Assembly (NCBI GenBank): GCA_902479075.1
Contig: CABSNK010000007.1
Location: 1-64,000, forward strand
Origin: an uncultured Collinsella sp.
GTDB taxonomy: Bacteria > Actinomycetota > Coriobacteriia > Coriobacteriales > Coriobacteriaceae
Length of the DNA: 64,000 nucleotides
Direction of reading: 5' to 3'
In this document: positions 1 to 8,854 of the stretch, piece after piece
Numbering within the stretch: position 1 is the first letter of the stretch
Layout: each line of letters starts with the position of its first letter
Position numbers and translations under genes: made by a program
The notes under the pieces: generated by a model
What the model saw: only the letters and a program-made list of their open reading frames with translations
What the model was told of the DNA's origin: nothing
Databases searched by the model: none

Positions 1-218
1 TCGAGGAGCTCAAGGACTTCATCGGCGTCAAGAAGACCATCGCCGACTACGGTGTCGACGAGCAGTACTTCCTCGACACCCTCGACGAGATGACCGAGCA
101 GGCATTCAACGACCAGTGCACCGGCGCTAACCCGCGCTACCCGCTCATGAGCGAGATCAAGGAGCTCTACCTGGACGCCTACTACGGCCGCGAGCCTCAG
201 GACTACGCCGTCTGCTAG
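1..218 (+). CDS. adhE: Bifunctional acetaldehyde/alcohol dehydrogenase AdhE, C-terminal end (partial)
   Basis: The frame entering the window (first full codon at base 3) ends at TAG 216-218 and encodes about 71 residues. The peptide contains DDQ/NDQCTGANPRYPLMSE-type sequence followed by LYLDAYYGR, which matches the extreme C-terminus of the iron-dependent alcohol dehydrogenase half of AdhE (acetyl-CoA to acetaldehyde to ethanol, NADH-dependent, fermentative). The family is about 870 residues long, so more than 90% of the gene lies outside the window. A single-domain Fe-ADH is a less likely alternative because the CTGANPRYP block is characteristic of AdhE. No promoter can be seen; a terminator hairpin follows closely. 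Confidence 0.85.
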   Translation, partial: EELKDFIGVKKTIADYGVDEQYFLDTLDEMTEQAFNDQCTGANPRYPLMSEIKELYLDAYYGREPQDYAVC

Positions 219-236
219 TTTTAGCACGGTTTTTAA

Positions 237-273
237 CGGCGGGGGTGCACGGGTGTTTCACACACCCCCGCCG
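237..273 (+). terminator. Terminator-like hairpin after adhE
   Basis: An 11-bp perfect stem (237-247 with 263-273, CGGCGGGGGTG and its complement) begins 19 bases after the adhE stop. The T tract after it is weak (TCGCTTCT), so this is a G/C-rich stem typical of high-GC genomes rather than a canonical intrinsic terminator. It ends 33 bases before the next start codon. Confidence 0.55.
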
Positions 274-306
274 TCGCTTCTATCGCATCGTTGAAAGGAT
301 GCAACC

Positions 307-1071
307 ATGCTGCTACCCGATTCCAAGACCGAGCTCGTCCGCCGCGGCAACAAGGTCGTTTACGACCTGGGCGACAAGATCGTCAAGGTCTTTAACGAGA
401 CCAAGCCCGTCTCCGACGTGTTCAACGAGGCTTTGAATCTTGCCCGCATCAATGAGTGCGGCATCCGCAGCCCCAAGGCGCTCGAGGTTTCCCAGCTTGA
501 GAACGCCAACGGCTGGGCGCTCGTGACCGAGAAGGTTCCGGGCACCACCCTTGCCGAGAAGATGACTGCCGAGCCCCAGCGCTTTGGTGAGTACCTCGAG
601 ATGTTCGTCGACCTCCAGATCGAGATCCACGGCTACACCTCCCCGCTGCTCAACCGTCAGCGCGATAAGTTCGCCCGCATGATCGACAGCCTCGATCAGC
701 TCAATGCCACCACGCGCTACAACCTTCAGGAGCGTCTGGACGGCATGACCAAGGAGTTCAAGGTCTGCCACGGCGACTTCAACCCCTCCAACGTCATCGT
801 CGGCGACGACGGCCAACTGTACGTCTGCGACTGGGCACATGCCACCCAGGGCTCCCCTGCTGCCGACGTTGCCACCACCTACCTGCTCTTTGCCCTCAAC
901 AGCAAGGACCAGGCTGAGGCCTACCTGGAGCTCTACTGCGACCGCGCCGACATGCCCATGCAGGTCGTGCGTCAGTGGACGAGCATCGTCGCCGCTTCCG
1001 AGCTCGCTCGTAAGCGCAACGTGAACGATGAGTTCCTTAAGAACTGGATCGACGTCGTCGATTATCAGTAG
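307..1071 (+). CDS. Aminoglycoside phosphotransferase (APH)-fold small-molecule kinase, unknown substrate
   Basis: 254 residues. The N-terminal part (GNKVVYDLGDKIVKVF) resembles the nucleotide-binding strand pair of APH/choline-kinase folds. VCHGDFNPSNVIV (about residues 155-167) is the catalytic loop with the HGDxxxxN signature, and CDWAHAT is the DFG-equivalent metal-binding segment. The ATG is preceded by AAAGGA at good spacing. It sits alone between two hairpins, so it is probably monocistronic. Members of this fold phosphorylate antibiotics, sugars, choline or homoserine; nothing here identifies the substrate, and a resistance role should not be assumed. The family assignment is firm, the function is not. 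Confidence 0.75.
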   Translation: MLLPDSKTELVRRGNKVVYDLGDKIVKVFNETKPVSDVFNEALNLARINECGIRSPKALEVSQLENANGWALVTEKVPGTTLAEKMTAEPQRFGEYLEMFVDLQIEIHGYTSPLLNRQRDKFARMIDSLDQLNATTRYNLQERLDGMTKEFKVCHGDFNPSNVIVGDDGQLYVCDWAHATQGSPAADVATTYLLFALNSKDQAEAYLELYCDRADMPMQVVRQWTSIVAASELARKRNVNDEFLKNWIDVVDYQ

Positions 1072-1103
1072 TATCTGAGCGATTTATTTCGCATCGGAGG
1101 CAC

Positions 1104-1147
1104 AAAGGAAAACCCCGCAGCTCATTTGGGCTGTGGGGTTTTCCTTT
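1104..1147 (+). terminator. Intrinsic terminator of the APH-fold kinase gene
   Basis: An 18-bp stem (1104-1121 with 1130-1147) with one wobble position and an 8-base loop. Its outer part is AAAGGAAAA pairing with TTTTCCTTT, giving a T tract on the plus strand and a near-symmetrical tract on the minus strand. It lies 32 bases after the stop and could work in both directions. Confidence 0.85.
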
Positions 1148-1170
1148 ACCCATCGAGCTTATTCACGCAA

Positions 1171-1216
1171 CAAAAAAGACTGCTCCGCATCTCATCCTTA
1201 GAGAGATGCGGAGCAG
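1171..1216 (-). terminator. Intrinsic terminator of the proS transcript
   Basis: A perfect 14-bp stem (1180-1193 with 1203-1216) followed on the minus strand by TCTTTTTTG. It lies 34 bases after the proS stop and ends the long minus-strand cluster, facing the terminator of the convergent kinase gene. Confidence 0.9.
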
Positions 1217-1249
1217 GCCTGCAATTACATCTACTAGCAGAAATGTCGA

Positions 1250-2971
1250 TTAACGACGTGCTGCCTTCACAAGCTCGGCGACCTTGGCGACGACCTCGTC
1301 GATCGCCACATCCTCGCGCTCGCCCGTAGCACGGTCCTTGAGCTCGACGGTGCCGTTCTTAAGGCCGCGCTTACCCAGAATCACCTGATACGGGAAGCCC
1401 ATAAGGTCGTTGTCGGCAAACTTAAAGCCAGGACGCTCATCGCGATCGTCGACGACGACCTCGATACCCTCGGCGCACAGACCCTCGACGATTTGGTCGC
1501 AGACGGTAGCGCACTCCTCCTTCTTGGGGTCGAGCGGAATCACCGCGACCTCGTACGGGGCAACGGAGACCGGCCAGACGATACCGTGCTCGTCGTTATG
1601 CTGCTCCACGACGGCAGCGAGCGAGCGAGACACGCCCACGCCGTAGCAACCCATGATGAGCGGCTTCTCCTTGCCATCCTCGTCCATAAAGGTGGCACCC
1701 ATGGCCTCGGAGTACTTGGTGCCCAATTGGAAGACCTGAGAGACCTCGATACCGCGGGCAGCGGAAAGCGGCTTGCCGCAGTGCGGGCAGGGGTCGCCGG
1801 CAACGACAGTGACAAGGTCGGCCCACTCGTCGACGGAAAAATCGCGCTCGGGGCAGGCACCGGTAAAGTGATAGTCGACCTCGTTGGCACCGCAGGCCCA
1901 TTGCTTGGACTCGCGCAGACTCTCGTCGCACACTAGACGGATGCCCTCGGGCAGGTTAACCGGTCCGATAAAGCCCTTGTGCAGACCGTTCGCCTGAAGC
2001 TCCTCGTCGGTCATCATGCGATAGCCCTTGCCAAAGACGTGCTCGGCCTTGCAATCGTTGAGCTCGTGATCGCCCGGAACAATGGCCACGACCGGCTTGC
2101 CCTCGGCGTCGATGAGTGCCAGCGACTTGCGCGTGCCGTTCTCGGGGAACCCAAAGAACTTAGCGACTGCCTCAATGGTGCCCATGCCCGGAGTCTCAAC
2201 CTTGGTGAGCGTACCGTCACCAGGACCCTCGGTCACGACGACCTTGGTGCTTGCCGCCTCGTCATCGGCAGCAAAGCCGCAATCGTCGCAGTAGACGAGC
2301 GAAGCCTCGCCGGCGTCGGCCAAAGCCATGTACTCGACGGAGGTATCGCCACCGATCTCACCGGAGTCGGCAACAACGGGCAGGGCCTTGATATAGCAGC
2401 GCTCGCAGATGTTGGCGTAGGCCTGCTTCATCTTGTCATACTCCTCCTGCAGGCTCTCCTGCGTGGCGGAGAAGCTGTAGGCGTCCTTCATGATGAACTC
2501 GCGACCGCGCATCAGGCCAAAGCGGGGACGGAACTCATCGCGGAACTTATCCTGGATGTGATAGAGATTCACCGGCAGCTGCTTGTAGGAACGCAGCTCG
2601 TTGCGCACCAGGGCGGTCACGGTCTCCTCGTGCGTGGGGCCGAGCACGAACTCGCGGCCATGGCGGTCATCAAAGCGCACGAGCTCCTTGCCATAGGCAT
2701 CGATACGGCCGGACTCGCGCCACAGCTCGGCATCGACCATGATGGGCATCATGAGCTCCTGGGCGCCGGCAGCGTCCATCTCGTCACGCACGATGTTCTC
2801 GATCTTGCGAATCGAGCGCCACGCGAGCGGCAGATAGGAATAGAGACCGGCGGCCTCCTTGCGAATCATGCCGGCACGGAGCAGCAGACGATGGCTCGCA
2901 AGTTCGGCGTCGGCCGGATCCTCTTTGAGCGTCGGAGCATACAGCTTTGACATATACATTGCTCGAGTCAT
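1250..2971 (-). CDS. proS: Prolyl-tRNA synthetase, bacterial type with editing domain
   Basis: 573 residues, the usual size for the bacterial class II enzyme carrying the insertion (INS) editing domain between motifs 2 and 3. The N-terminus MSKLYAPTLKEDPADAE, the motif-2 region FRDEFRPRFGLMRGREFIMKD (about 140-160) and the motif-3 segment MGCYGVGVSRSLAAVVEQ (about 445) are diagnostic; the C-terminal anticodon-binding domain covers roughly the last 100 residues. It charges tRNA-Pro in the cytosol. The chosen ATG has GAGGAG seven bases upstream and abuts the ispG stop, so the two are translationally linked; an in-frame ATG six codons downstream is a possible alternative. It is the last gene of the cluster, with a strong terminator behind it. 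Confidence 0.96.
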   Translation of the reverse strand: MTRAMYMSKLYAPTLKEDPADAELASHRLLLRAGMIRKEAAGLYSYLPLAWRSIRKIENIVRDEMDAAGAQELMMPIMVDAELWRESGRIDAYGKELVRFDDRHGREFVLGPTHEETVTALVRNELRSYKQLPVNLYHIQDKFRDEFRPRFGLMRGREFIMKDAYSFSATQESLQEEYDKMKQAYANICERCYIKALPVVADSGEIGGDTSVEYMALADAGEASLVYCDDCGFAADDEAASTKVVVTEGPGDGTLTKVETPGMGTIEAVAKFFGFPENGTRKSLALIDAEGKPVVAIVPGDHELNDCKAEHVFGKGYRMMTDEELQANGLHKGFIGPVNLPEGIRLVCDESLRESKQWACGANEVDYHFTGACPERDFSVDEWADLVTVVAGDPCPHCGKPLSAARGIEVSQVFQLGTKYSEAMGATFMDEDGKEKPLIMGCYGVGVSRSLAAVVEQHNDEHGIVWPVSVAPYEVAVIPLDPKKEECATVCDQIVEGLCAEGIEVVVDDRDERPGFKFADNDLMGFPYQVILGKRGLKNGTVELKDRATGEREDVAIDEVVAKVAELVKAARR

Positions 2972-4054
2972 TTATTTCTCCTCAATAAGCTTGTCGACCT
3001 CGGCCATAAGCGCATCGACAATTTGGTCCTCAGCTACTTTACCAATGATCTGGCCGTGCGAAAAGAGCAGGCCCTGACCTCGTCCGCAGGCAACGCCCAA
3101 GTCAGCGTCAGAAGCCTCGCCGGGGCCATTGACCGCGCATCCCATAACGGCGATCGAAAGCGGCGCGGAGTAGTTCTTAAGACGCTCGGTGACCTCCTCA
3201 GCGATGGGAATCAGGTTGACCTGGCAGCGGGCGCACGTGGGGCACGAGACAATCTCGGGACCGCGGCGGCGAAGGCCCAGCGACTGTAAAATTCCCCAGG
3301 CGACCGGCGGCTCCTCGATCGGATCGGCCGTAAGCGAGACGCGCATGGTGTCGCCAATGCCCTCGGAAAGCAGAATACCCAGGCCCACAGAGCTCTTAAT
3401 GGTGCCCTGGAGCTTGGTTCCGGCCTCCGTCACGCCCAAGTGAAGCGGGACATGGGGGATTTCGCGCGACAGGGCTCGATAGGTATCAAGCGTCGTTTGC
3501 ACGCTATGGGCCTTGGCCGAAAGCACAATGTTCGTAAAACCGCGGTCCTCAAAGTGCTTGACGAAGCGCTCGCTCGACATCACGAGCTTTTCGGGCTGCG
3601 TGAGGTCGTCGCGCTCGGCGATATCCTGCTCGAGCGAACCGGCGTTCACGCCGATGCGAATCGCGCACCCAGCGGCGCCCGCGGCATCGATCACGGCATC
3701 GACCTTAGCCCAATCGCCGATATTGCCGGGATTGATGCGTAACTTGGCGGCACCGGCCTCAACGGCACCAATGGCGAGCTTATGGTTAAAGTGGATATCG
3801 GCAACGATCGGCACCGGAGACTCGGCACAAATCGTGCGAAAGCCCTCGAGCGCAGCCTCGGTGGGCACGCTCACGCGCACAATATCGCAACCCGCCTGGG
3901 CAAGTGCACGCACTTGCGCAAGCGTTGCCTGGGCGTCGGCGGTATCGGTGCAGGTCATGGATTGGACCACCACCGGCGCGCCGCCACCGATCTGCACACC
4001 GCCCACATGCACGGGGCGCGTCAACTCGCGGGGCAAAGGATGGGATAAAGACAA
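2972..4054 (-). CDS. ispG: 4-hydroxy-3-methylbut-2-en-1-yl diphosphate synthase (GcpE)
   Basis: 360 residues from a TTG start. It catalyses the penultimate step of the MEP isoprenoid pathway (MEcPP to HMBPP) with a 4Fe-4S cluster. The N-terminal TIM-barrel half begins RPVHVGGVQIGGGAPVVVQSM; cluster cysteines lie in CPTCARCQVNL and in GCAVNGPGEASDADLG near the C-terminus. The frame is open upstream to 4141, overlapping rseP, but TTG at 4054 has AGGGGAG eight bases before it and gives the normal N-terminus, so it is preferred. It lies between rseP (13-base gap) and proS (adjacent), downstream of dxr of the same pathway. Confidence 0.95.
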   Translation of the reverse strand: MSLSHPLPRELTRPVHVGGVQIGGGAPVVVQSMTCTDTADAQATLAQVRALAQAGCDIVRVSVPTEAALEGFRTICAESPVPIVADIHFNHKLAIGAVEAGAAKLRINPGNIGDWAKVDAVIDAAGAAGCAIRIGVNAGSLEQDIAERDDLTQPEKLVMSSERFVKHFEDRGFTNIVLSAKAHSVQTTLDTYRALSREIPHVPLHLGVTEAGTKLQGTIKSSVGLGILLSEGIGDTMRVSLTADPIEEPPVAWGILQSLGLRRRGPEIVSCPTCARCQVNLIPIAEEVTERLKNYSAPLSIAVMGCAVNGPGEASDADLGVACGRGQGLLFSHGQIIGKVAEDQIVDALMAEVDKLIEEK

Positions 4055-4067
4055 TCCAAACACTCCC

Positions 4068-5429
4068 CTACAGGATAAATCGAAGGACGTCGGAACGAAG
4101 CATATAGACAAACAGCAGCGCAAAGAGCGCGATGCCCACATAGCTCACAATCGTCTGGACCTTGAGCGGAAGCTCGCGGCCAGCAATCTTTTGAATGATC
4201 TCGATGACCAGCTTGCCGCCATCGAGTGGTGGGATGGGCAGCAGGTTCATAAAGCCAAGCGAGAACGAAATGAGGGCGGCAAACGAAAGGAACGTGGCAG
4301 GGCCGGCAGCAGCAGCCTGTGAGGACATAACGCTAATGCCCACGATCGAAGAAGACTGATCGAGAATCTCCATCGTATGCTGCGGCTGGAGCAGGCGCAT
4401 CACGCCCTCCGCTGTCTGCACGACATAGGAGAACGAAAGGCGAGCCGACGTGATGGGGTCTAAACGGACCACCTGCGTAGAGGCATACACACCTAGGCGC
4501 TCGTCCTCTTTGAGCGCAACCGAGGTCGAATGCTGCTTGCCGTCGCGCTCATACTCAATGGCGATATCGTCCTTACCGGCGGCCTTGCCGATGGCATCGT
4601 AAACGTCCATCCAGGTAGAGCACGATACTCCGTCAACCGAAAGGATCGCGTCGCCGCCCTCGATACCCGCCTTGGCGGCAATAGACCCCTCGTCAACCTG
4701 ACCGATCACGTTGGTATCCATCGGCACGGTGACACCCGCAATAGAGTAGATGCTCATAAGCAGCAAAAAGCCCGTCAGGATATTGACGAGAATGCCCGCG
4801 AGCAGCATAAAGGCGCGCTTGAGAAAACCCTGGCCCAGATAGGTATGCGAACGCTCTTGCGCAAGGAACTCGGCTTCGCCGCACGGCAGCTCCCACACAT
4901 CGCCCTCGGTAGTCGCATGCTCTCGATCGAAACGGCGGCCGTCAAAGGTTGTGTAACCCACCGCGTCTCGCGGCAGCGTCTGATACTTGGTGGGATAGTA
5001 GCTCGGCGAGGGCTTCTCCCCTTTCTCATACCAAGGCGCGATAGAGCCCCAACCCAAGAGCAAGGCGCATGCCTCGAGCACAACCTCCTCGGATAGCTCG
5101 AGCTCGACAGCAAGGTCGGCCACGGTCACGCGACCATGACGATAGATAGCCGCGAGCACGCGATCGGCACACGAGACGTCGGTCGGATCCATACCGCAGA
5201 TGGCAGCGTAGCCACCCAGCAGCAGCGGGGTCACGCCAAACTTGGTACCGATGCGACGCGACGTATGATGAATATCGAAGCGGCACGGTAGGCCCAAGAA
5301 AAACTCGGTGACGCGCACGCCGCACGCACGGGCCGCCAAAAAGTGGCCGCCCTCGTGCAAAAACACGAGGACGGAAAGCATCAGTAGGCCCCAAAAGACC
5401 GATGAGAGAACGCTCAGAACAGTATCCAT
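4068..5429 (-). CDS. rseP: Site-2 protease, RseP/M50 family, with a winged-helix-like insertion
   Basis: 453 residues from ATG 5429 (a TTG at 5444 is directly on an AAGGA and is less likely). Membrane zinc metalloprotease for regulated intramembrane proteolysis: HEGGH at residues 25-29 in the first membrane segment, a single PDZ domain (GQVDEGSIAAKAGIEGGDAI, about 243-262), and the C-terminal NLLPIPPLDGGK motif in a membrane helix carrying the third zinc ligand. Between GGYAAICG (72-79) and the second membrane segment (about residue 190-215) there is extra sequence; residues about 85-140 (DRVLAAIYRHGRVTVADLA onward) read like a winged helix-turn-helix. The canonical spacing here is much shorter. 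It follows dxr, a common arrangement. Confidence 0.9.
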   Translation of the reverse strand: MDTVLSVLSSVFWGLLMLSVLVFLHEGGHFLAARACGVRVTEFFLGLPCRFDIHHTSRRIGTKFGVTPLLLGGYAAICGMDPTDVSCADRVLAAIYRHGRVTVADLAVELELSEEVVLEACALLLGWGSIAPWYEKGEKPSPSYYPTKYQTLPRDAVGYTTFDGRRFDREHATTEGDVWELPCGEAEFLAQERSHTYLGQGFLKRAFMLLAGILVNILTGFLLLMSIYSIAGVTVPMDTNVIGQVDEGSIAAKAGIEGGDAILSVDGVSCSTWMDVYDAIGKAAGKDDIAIEYERDGKQHSTSVALKEDERLGVYASTQVVRLDPITSARLSFSYVVQTAEGVMRLLQPQHTMEILDQSSSIVGISVMSSQAAAAGPATFLSFAALISFSLGFMNLLPIPPLDGGKLVIEIIQKIAGRELPLKVQTIVSYVGIALFALLFVYMLRSDVLRFIL

Positions 5430-5454
5430 AAAACGAAAAAGCAATCCTTATGGG

Positions 5455-6642
5455 TTAGGAACGGGTTGCGGCGAGCACCTGCGCAGCCTTTTCACGCGCC
5501 CACGCATCGATGTCGCGAAGCTGCTCAAACGAATCGACCGCCTGCATATCGTGGGCATCCATGCAGGATTCCACAATGCGATCGATATCGGTAAAGCTGC
5601 AGCCATCGTGCAGGAAGGCATCGACGGCGACCTCGTTGGCGGCATTGAGCACGCACGGCATGGTGCCACCCGTCTTGCCGGCACGTTCGGCCAGTGCCAG
5701 ACAGCGGAAGGTATCCATGTCGGCAGCATCAAACGTGAGCTGCCCCAGCTCGCGGAAATCGATACGAGGCGCCGGGGTATCCCAACGCTCGGGATACGAG
5801 AACGCGAACTGGATGGGAATACGCATGTCGGAAGCACCGAGATGCGCCATCACGGAGCCGTCGGCGAACTCGACCATAGAGTGAATCTTGGACTGACGCT
5901 GCACGACCACGTTAATGAAATCGAGGTCGCAGTTAAACAGATGCATGGCCTCAATTCGCTCCAGGCCCTTGTTCATGAGGGTCGCAGAGTCGATGGTGAT
6001 CTTAGCACCCATGGCCCACGTGGGGTGTGCCAGCGCATCGGAGCGTGTCACGCAATTGAGCTCGTCGCGCGTACGGCCAAAGAACGGACCGCCCGAACAG
6101 GTAAGCCAAATGCAGTGGGCCTCGCGTGGATTCTCACCCAGATAGCACTGATAGATGGCGGAGTGCTCGGAGTCGACCGGAATGAGCTGACCCGGCTGCG
6201 CCAGTGGCATCAGCAGGTCGCCGCCAACGACGAGCGACTCCTTGTTAGCAAGTGCAAGACGCTTGTTCGAGGTCAGGGCTGCATGGCTCGCTTCGAGCCC
6301 GGCAGCGCCCACAATGGCAACAAGCACACAGTCGACGTCATCGCGACGCGCGAGCTCACAAACCGCCTGCGCACCAACACCGAGCTCGGTGCCCTCGGGC
6401 AGCTCCTGCAGCACAGCGTCCGTACCGTGGGTGGTGTCGGCCACGGCAACGGCCGGAACCGAAAACTCACGGGCAAACGCAACGAGCTCCGAGGTGCTGG
6501 AGTTAACGGACAGTGCCGTCACCTGCAGTCGATCGGCATGCTGACGGCATACATCAAGTGCCTGCGTACCGATAGAGCCCGTACAACCCAGGATGGCAAC
6601 GCGAAGACGCCCATCGGGGGCGTACGTCGTCTGAAAGGCCAT
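5455..6642 (-). CDS. dxr: 1-deoxy-D-xylulose 5-phosphate reductoisomerase
   Basis: 395 residues. It performs the NADPH-dependent rearrangement and reduction of DXP to MEP, the first committed step of the MEP pathway. The Rossmann motif AILGCTGSIGTQALDVC is at about residues 15-31; LALANKESLVVGG (about 125) and CSGGPFFG are substrate/metal-binding blocks; the C-terminal helical domain ends near AREKAAQVLAA. Its ATG overlaps the cdsA stop by one base (TAATG) with GGAGG upstream, so it is translationally coupled to cdsA. Confidence 0.96.
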   Translation of the reverse strand: MAFQTTYAPDGRLRVAILGCTGSIGTQALDVCRQHADRLQVTALSVNSSTSELVAFAREFSVPAVAVADTTHGTDAVLQELPEGTELGVGAQAVCELARRDDVDCVLVAIVGAAGLEASHAALTSNKRLALANKESLVVGGDLLMPLAQPGQLIPVDSEHSAIYQCYLGENPREAHCIWLTCSGGPFFGRTRDELNCVTRSDALAHPTWAMGAKITIDSATLMNKGLERIEAMHLFNCDLDFINVVVQRQSKIHSMVEFADGSVMAHLGASDMRIPIQFAFSYPERWDTPAPRIDFRELGQLTFDAADMDTFRCLALAERAGKTGGTMPCVLNAANEVAVDAFLHDGCSFTDIDRIVESCMDAHDMQAVDSFEQLRDIDAWAREKAAQVLAATRS

Positions 6643-7517
6643 TACAGCACGCCTCCGATCATCAAAAGCAGCTGCGCGGTAATGCAGCCAAAGATAAGCG
6701 AGTCGCTACGATCGAGCATGCCGCCATGGCCCGGAATAAGGTTGCCAGAATCCTTGACGCCCACGCCACGCTTGATGCGTGACTCGATGAGGTCACCGAT
6801 AACGCCCAGGATGGACACAACCACGCCGCAAAGCAGCGCATAGGGCAAGCTCAGCTTATAGAAATGCGTCGCCCACAAAATAAGCCAGATAAGAACCGAG
6901 CCCAAGATGCCGCCGACAAAGCCCTCCCAGCTCTTTTTGGGAGAAATCTTGGGGACCATCTTGTGCTTGCCGATACGGCTGCCCACGATGTAGGCAAACG
7001 AATCGGAGACCCAGAGAGACGCGCAAACACCCACCGAAAGCAGGGCGCCGGCAAAACCGGGCACGGCATCGCGCAGCAGCACGATGGCCGACAGCATAAA
7101 ACCGGTGTAGATGGGACCCATGAGTGTCACAGCCACATCGGATATGCGGGTACGCGACGAACAGACATACCAAATGCCCACCGCAAGCATCAATGCAAAA
7201 AGCAGCGCATTCAACAGCAGCGAGTCGCCCAGCGCCGAGAGCGGAAAGAGCACGGCGGCAGCGATACCCAGGCGCTCGTTGGCCACCTTGCCATCGAGCT
7301 TCGTCATGCGGAAATACTCAAAGCAGCACAGGCCGCTCATGACGGAGACGAAGATGGCGGTGGGAACGATACCCAAAACCAGGCAGAGAATAAATACGAC
7401 GGCGTAGACGATACCTGCGGCGGCACGGGTAATAAAGCCGGCAAGCCACGAAGTCGCGGCCGCGCCGCTCTTGGCGGCAGGCGCCTTGGGAGCAGACGCC
7501 TTGGGACAATCGGACAC
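6642..7517 (-). CDS. cdsA: Phosphatidate cytidylyltransferase (CDP-diglyceride synthase)
   Basis: 291 residues. Integral membrane enzyme making CDP-diacylglycerol from phosphatidic acid and CTP. About seven hydrophobic segments follow an Ala/Pro/Lys-rich N-terminal tail; the CDS signature RIKRGVGVKDSGNLIPGHGG and LDRSDS near residues 245-272 contain the catalytic Asp pair. The GTG start at 7517 has GAGGAGG seven bases upstream. It lies between uppS and dxr, the canonical uppS-cdsA-dxr-rseP-ispG-proS order. Confidence 0.95.
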   Translation of the reverse strand: MSDCPKASAPKAPAAKSGAAATSWLAGFITRAAAGIVYAVVFILCLVLGIVPTAIFVSVMSGLCCFEYFRMTKLDGKVANERLGIAAAVLFPLSALGDSLLLNALLFALMLAVGIWYVCSSRTRISDVAVTLMGPIYTGFMLSAIVLLRDAVPGFAGALLSVGVCASLWVSDSFAYIVGSRIGKHKMVPKISPKKSWEGFVGGILGSVLIWLILWATHFYKLSLPYALLCGVVVSILGVIGDLIESRIKRGVGVKDSGNLIPGHGGMLDRSDSLIFGCITAQLLLMIGGVL

Positions 7518-7519
7518 GA

Positions 7520-8314
7520 TTAAGCCTCCTCGGTCTTGCTCAGTCCACCAAACCTACGGTCGCGGCCCTGATAGGCCAAAATGGCGTTGACAAGACCCCA
7601 ACGATCAAAGTCGGGCCAATAGGTATCGGTGACATAAAACTCGGAATAGGCAACCTGCCACAGCAGATAGTTCGAAAGGCGAAGCTCGCCGGAGGTTCGA
7701 ATCACAAGCTCAGGATCGGGTAGCCCAGCGGTGTACAGGTGCGAAGCAACCATATCATCGTCGATAGCGGCCGGATCGATCTTTCCGGCAGCGGCATCGA
7801 GCGCGATCTGACGGACAGCACGGGTGATCTCGGCACGGGCTCCGTAGTTGACGGCAAGTGCCAGCGTCATGCCGGTATGGTCGGCACACTCGGCAAGACC
7901 TCGCTCAAAGACATCGCGGGTCTTCTTGGGCAGTGCGGAAATATCGCCCAAAAAGACAACGCGCACGTTTTCGCGCTTAAGCAGCGGCAGCTCATCGATA
8001 AACGTCTTAGCAAACAGATGCATTAAAACGTTGACCTCATGCTGAGGACGATTCCAGTTTTCGGTGGAAAACGCATAGGCCGAAAGGACGTCGACGCCCA
8101 AACGCACGCATGCGGTAATAATCTCGCGCAGGGAGACGATACCGGCCTTGTGTCCCTCGGTGCGGGCAAGACCGCGCGCCGTGGCCCAGCGACCGTTACC
8201 GTCCATGATGCACGAAATATGATGCGGAATCTTATTGAGGTCAAGGTCGGAAAAACCGACGCCCGCAGGGGCGTCGGCAAAGTACTCGACCAGTTTGTTC
8301 TCGTCGTATTGCAC
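7520..8314 (-). CDS. uppS: Undecaprenyl diphosphate synthase (cis-prenyltransferase)
   Basis: 264 residues. It condenses FPP with IPP units to make the C55 carrier for peptidoglycan and surface glycans. HISCIMDGNGRWA (about residues 32-44) holds the catalytic Asp and the diphosphate-binding loop, with EGHKAG behind it; LSAYAFSTENW and ELVIRTSGELRLSNYL are the other conserved regions. GTG at 8314 has GGAG seven bases upstream. The frr stop lies one base before it. Confidence 0.95.
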   Translation of the reverse strand: MQYDENKLVEYFADAPAGVGFSDLDLNKIPHHISCIMDGNGRWATARGLARTEGHKAGIVSLREIITACVRLGVDVLSAYAFSTENWNRPQHEVNVLMHLFAKTFIDELPLLKRENVRVVFLGDISALPKKTRDVFERGLAECADHTGMTLALAVNYGARAEITRAVRQIALDAAAGKIDPAAIDDDMVASHLYTAGLPDPELVIRTSGELRLSNYLLWQVAYSEFYVTDTYWPDFDRWGLVNAILAYQGRDRRFGGLSKTEEA

Positions 8315-8315
8315 C

Positions 8316-8852
8316 TTAGATCTCCATGACCTCGGCTTCTTTTTCCTTCAGAAGCTCCTCGACCTTGGCAACATACTCATCGGTATGCTTCTGGACCTTG
8401 GCCTGCTCGCGACGGACATCGTCCTCGGTGAGCTCTTCGTCGCGCTCGAGCTTGTTGTTAAAGTCGCGACGGATGTTGCGAATGGAGACCTTGGCCTGCT
8501 CGGCATACTCGCGGCACTCCTTGACGAGCTCGCGACGACGCTCCTCGGTGGGAGCCGGGAACGGCAGGCGCACGACGGTACCGTCAGAGTTGGGAGTAAT
8601 GCCCAGATCGGAAGCGCTGATAGCCTTCACGATTGCGTTGACGAGCGCCTTGTCCCAGGGCTCGATAAGCAGCATGTGAGCCTCGGGGGTCTTAACGGCG
8701 GCAACCTGGGTAACCGGCGTGGGAACACCGTAGTAATCGACCGAAATGTCGGACAGAATGTTAGCGTTGGCGCGGCCCGTGCGAACCTTGGAGAAGTTGT
8801 GCTTGAGGGACTCGAGCGACTTGTCCATGTGGGCGGTGATATTCTCTGCCAT
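8316..8852 (-). CDS. frr: Ribosome recycling factor
   Basis: 178 residues, normal for RRF (about 185). It splits post-termination ribosomes together with EF-G. Conserved SLESLKHNFSKVRTGRANANIL near the N-terminus and RRELVKECREYAEQAKVSIRNIRRD in the long helical domain are diagnostic; the C-terminus is highly charged. Start ATG follows the pyrH stop by two bases with AGGAGG upstream, so pyrH-frr is coupled. Confidence 0.96.
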   Translation of the reverse strand: MAENITAHMDKSLESLKHNFSKVRTGRANANILSDISVDYYGVPTPVTQVAAVKTPEAHMLLIEPWDKALVNAIVKAISASDLGITPNSDGTVVRLPFPAPTEERRRELVKECREYAEQAKVSIRNIRRDFNNKLERDEELTEDDVRREQAKVQKHTDEYVAKVEELLKEKEAEVMEI

Positions 8853-8854
8853 GC

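Noticed and set aside
307..1071. APH-fold gene as an antibiotic-resistance determinant
   Set aside because: Only the general kinase motifs are present, there is no mobile context, and base composition matches the neighbours, so a housekeeping small-molecule kinase is equally likely.
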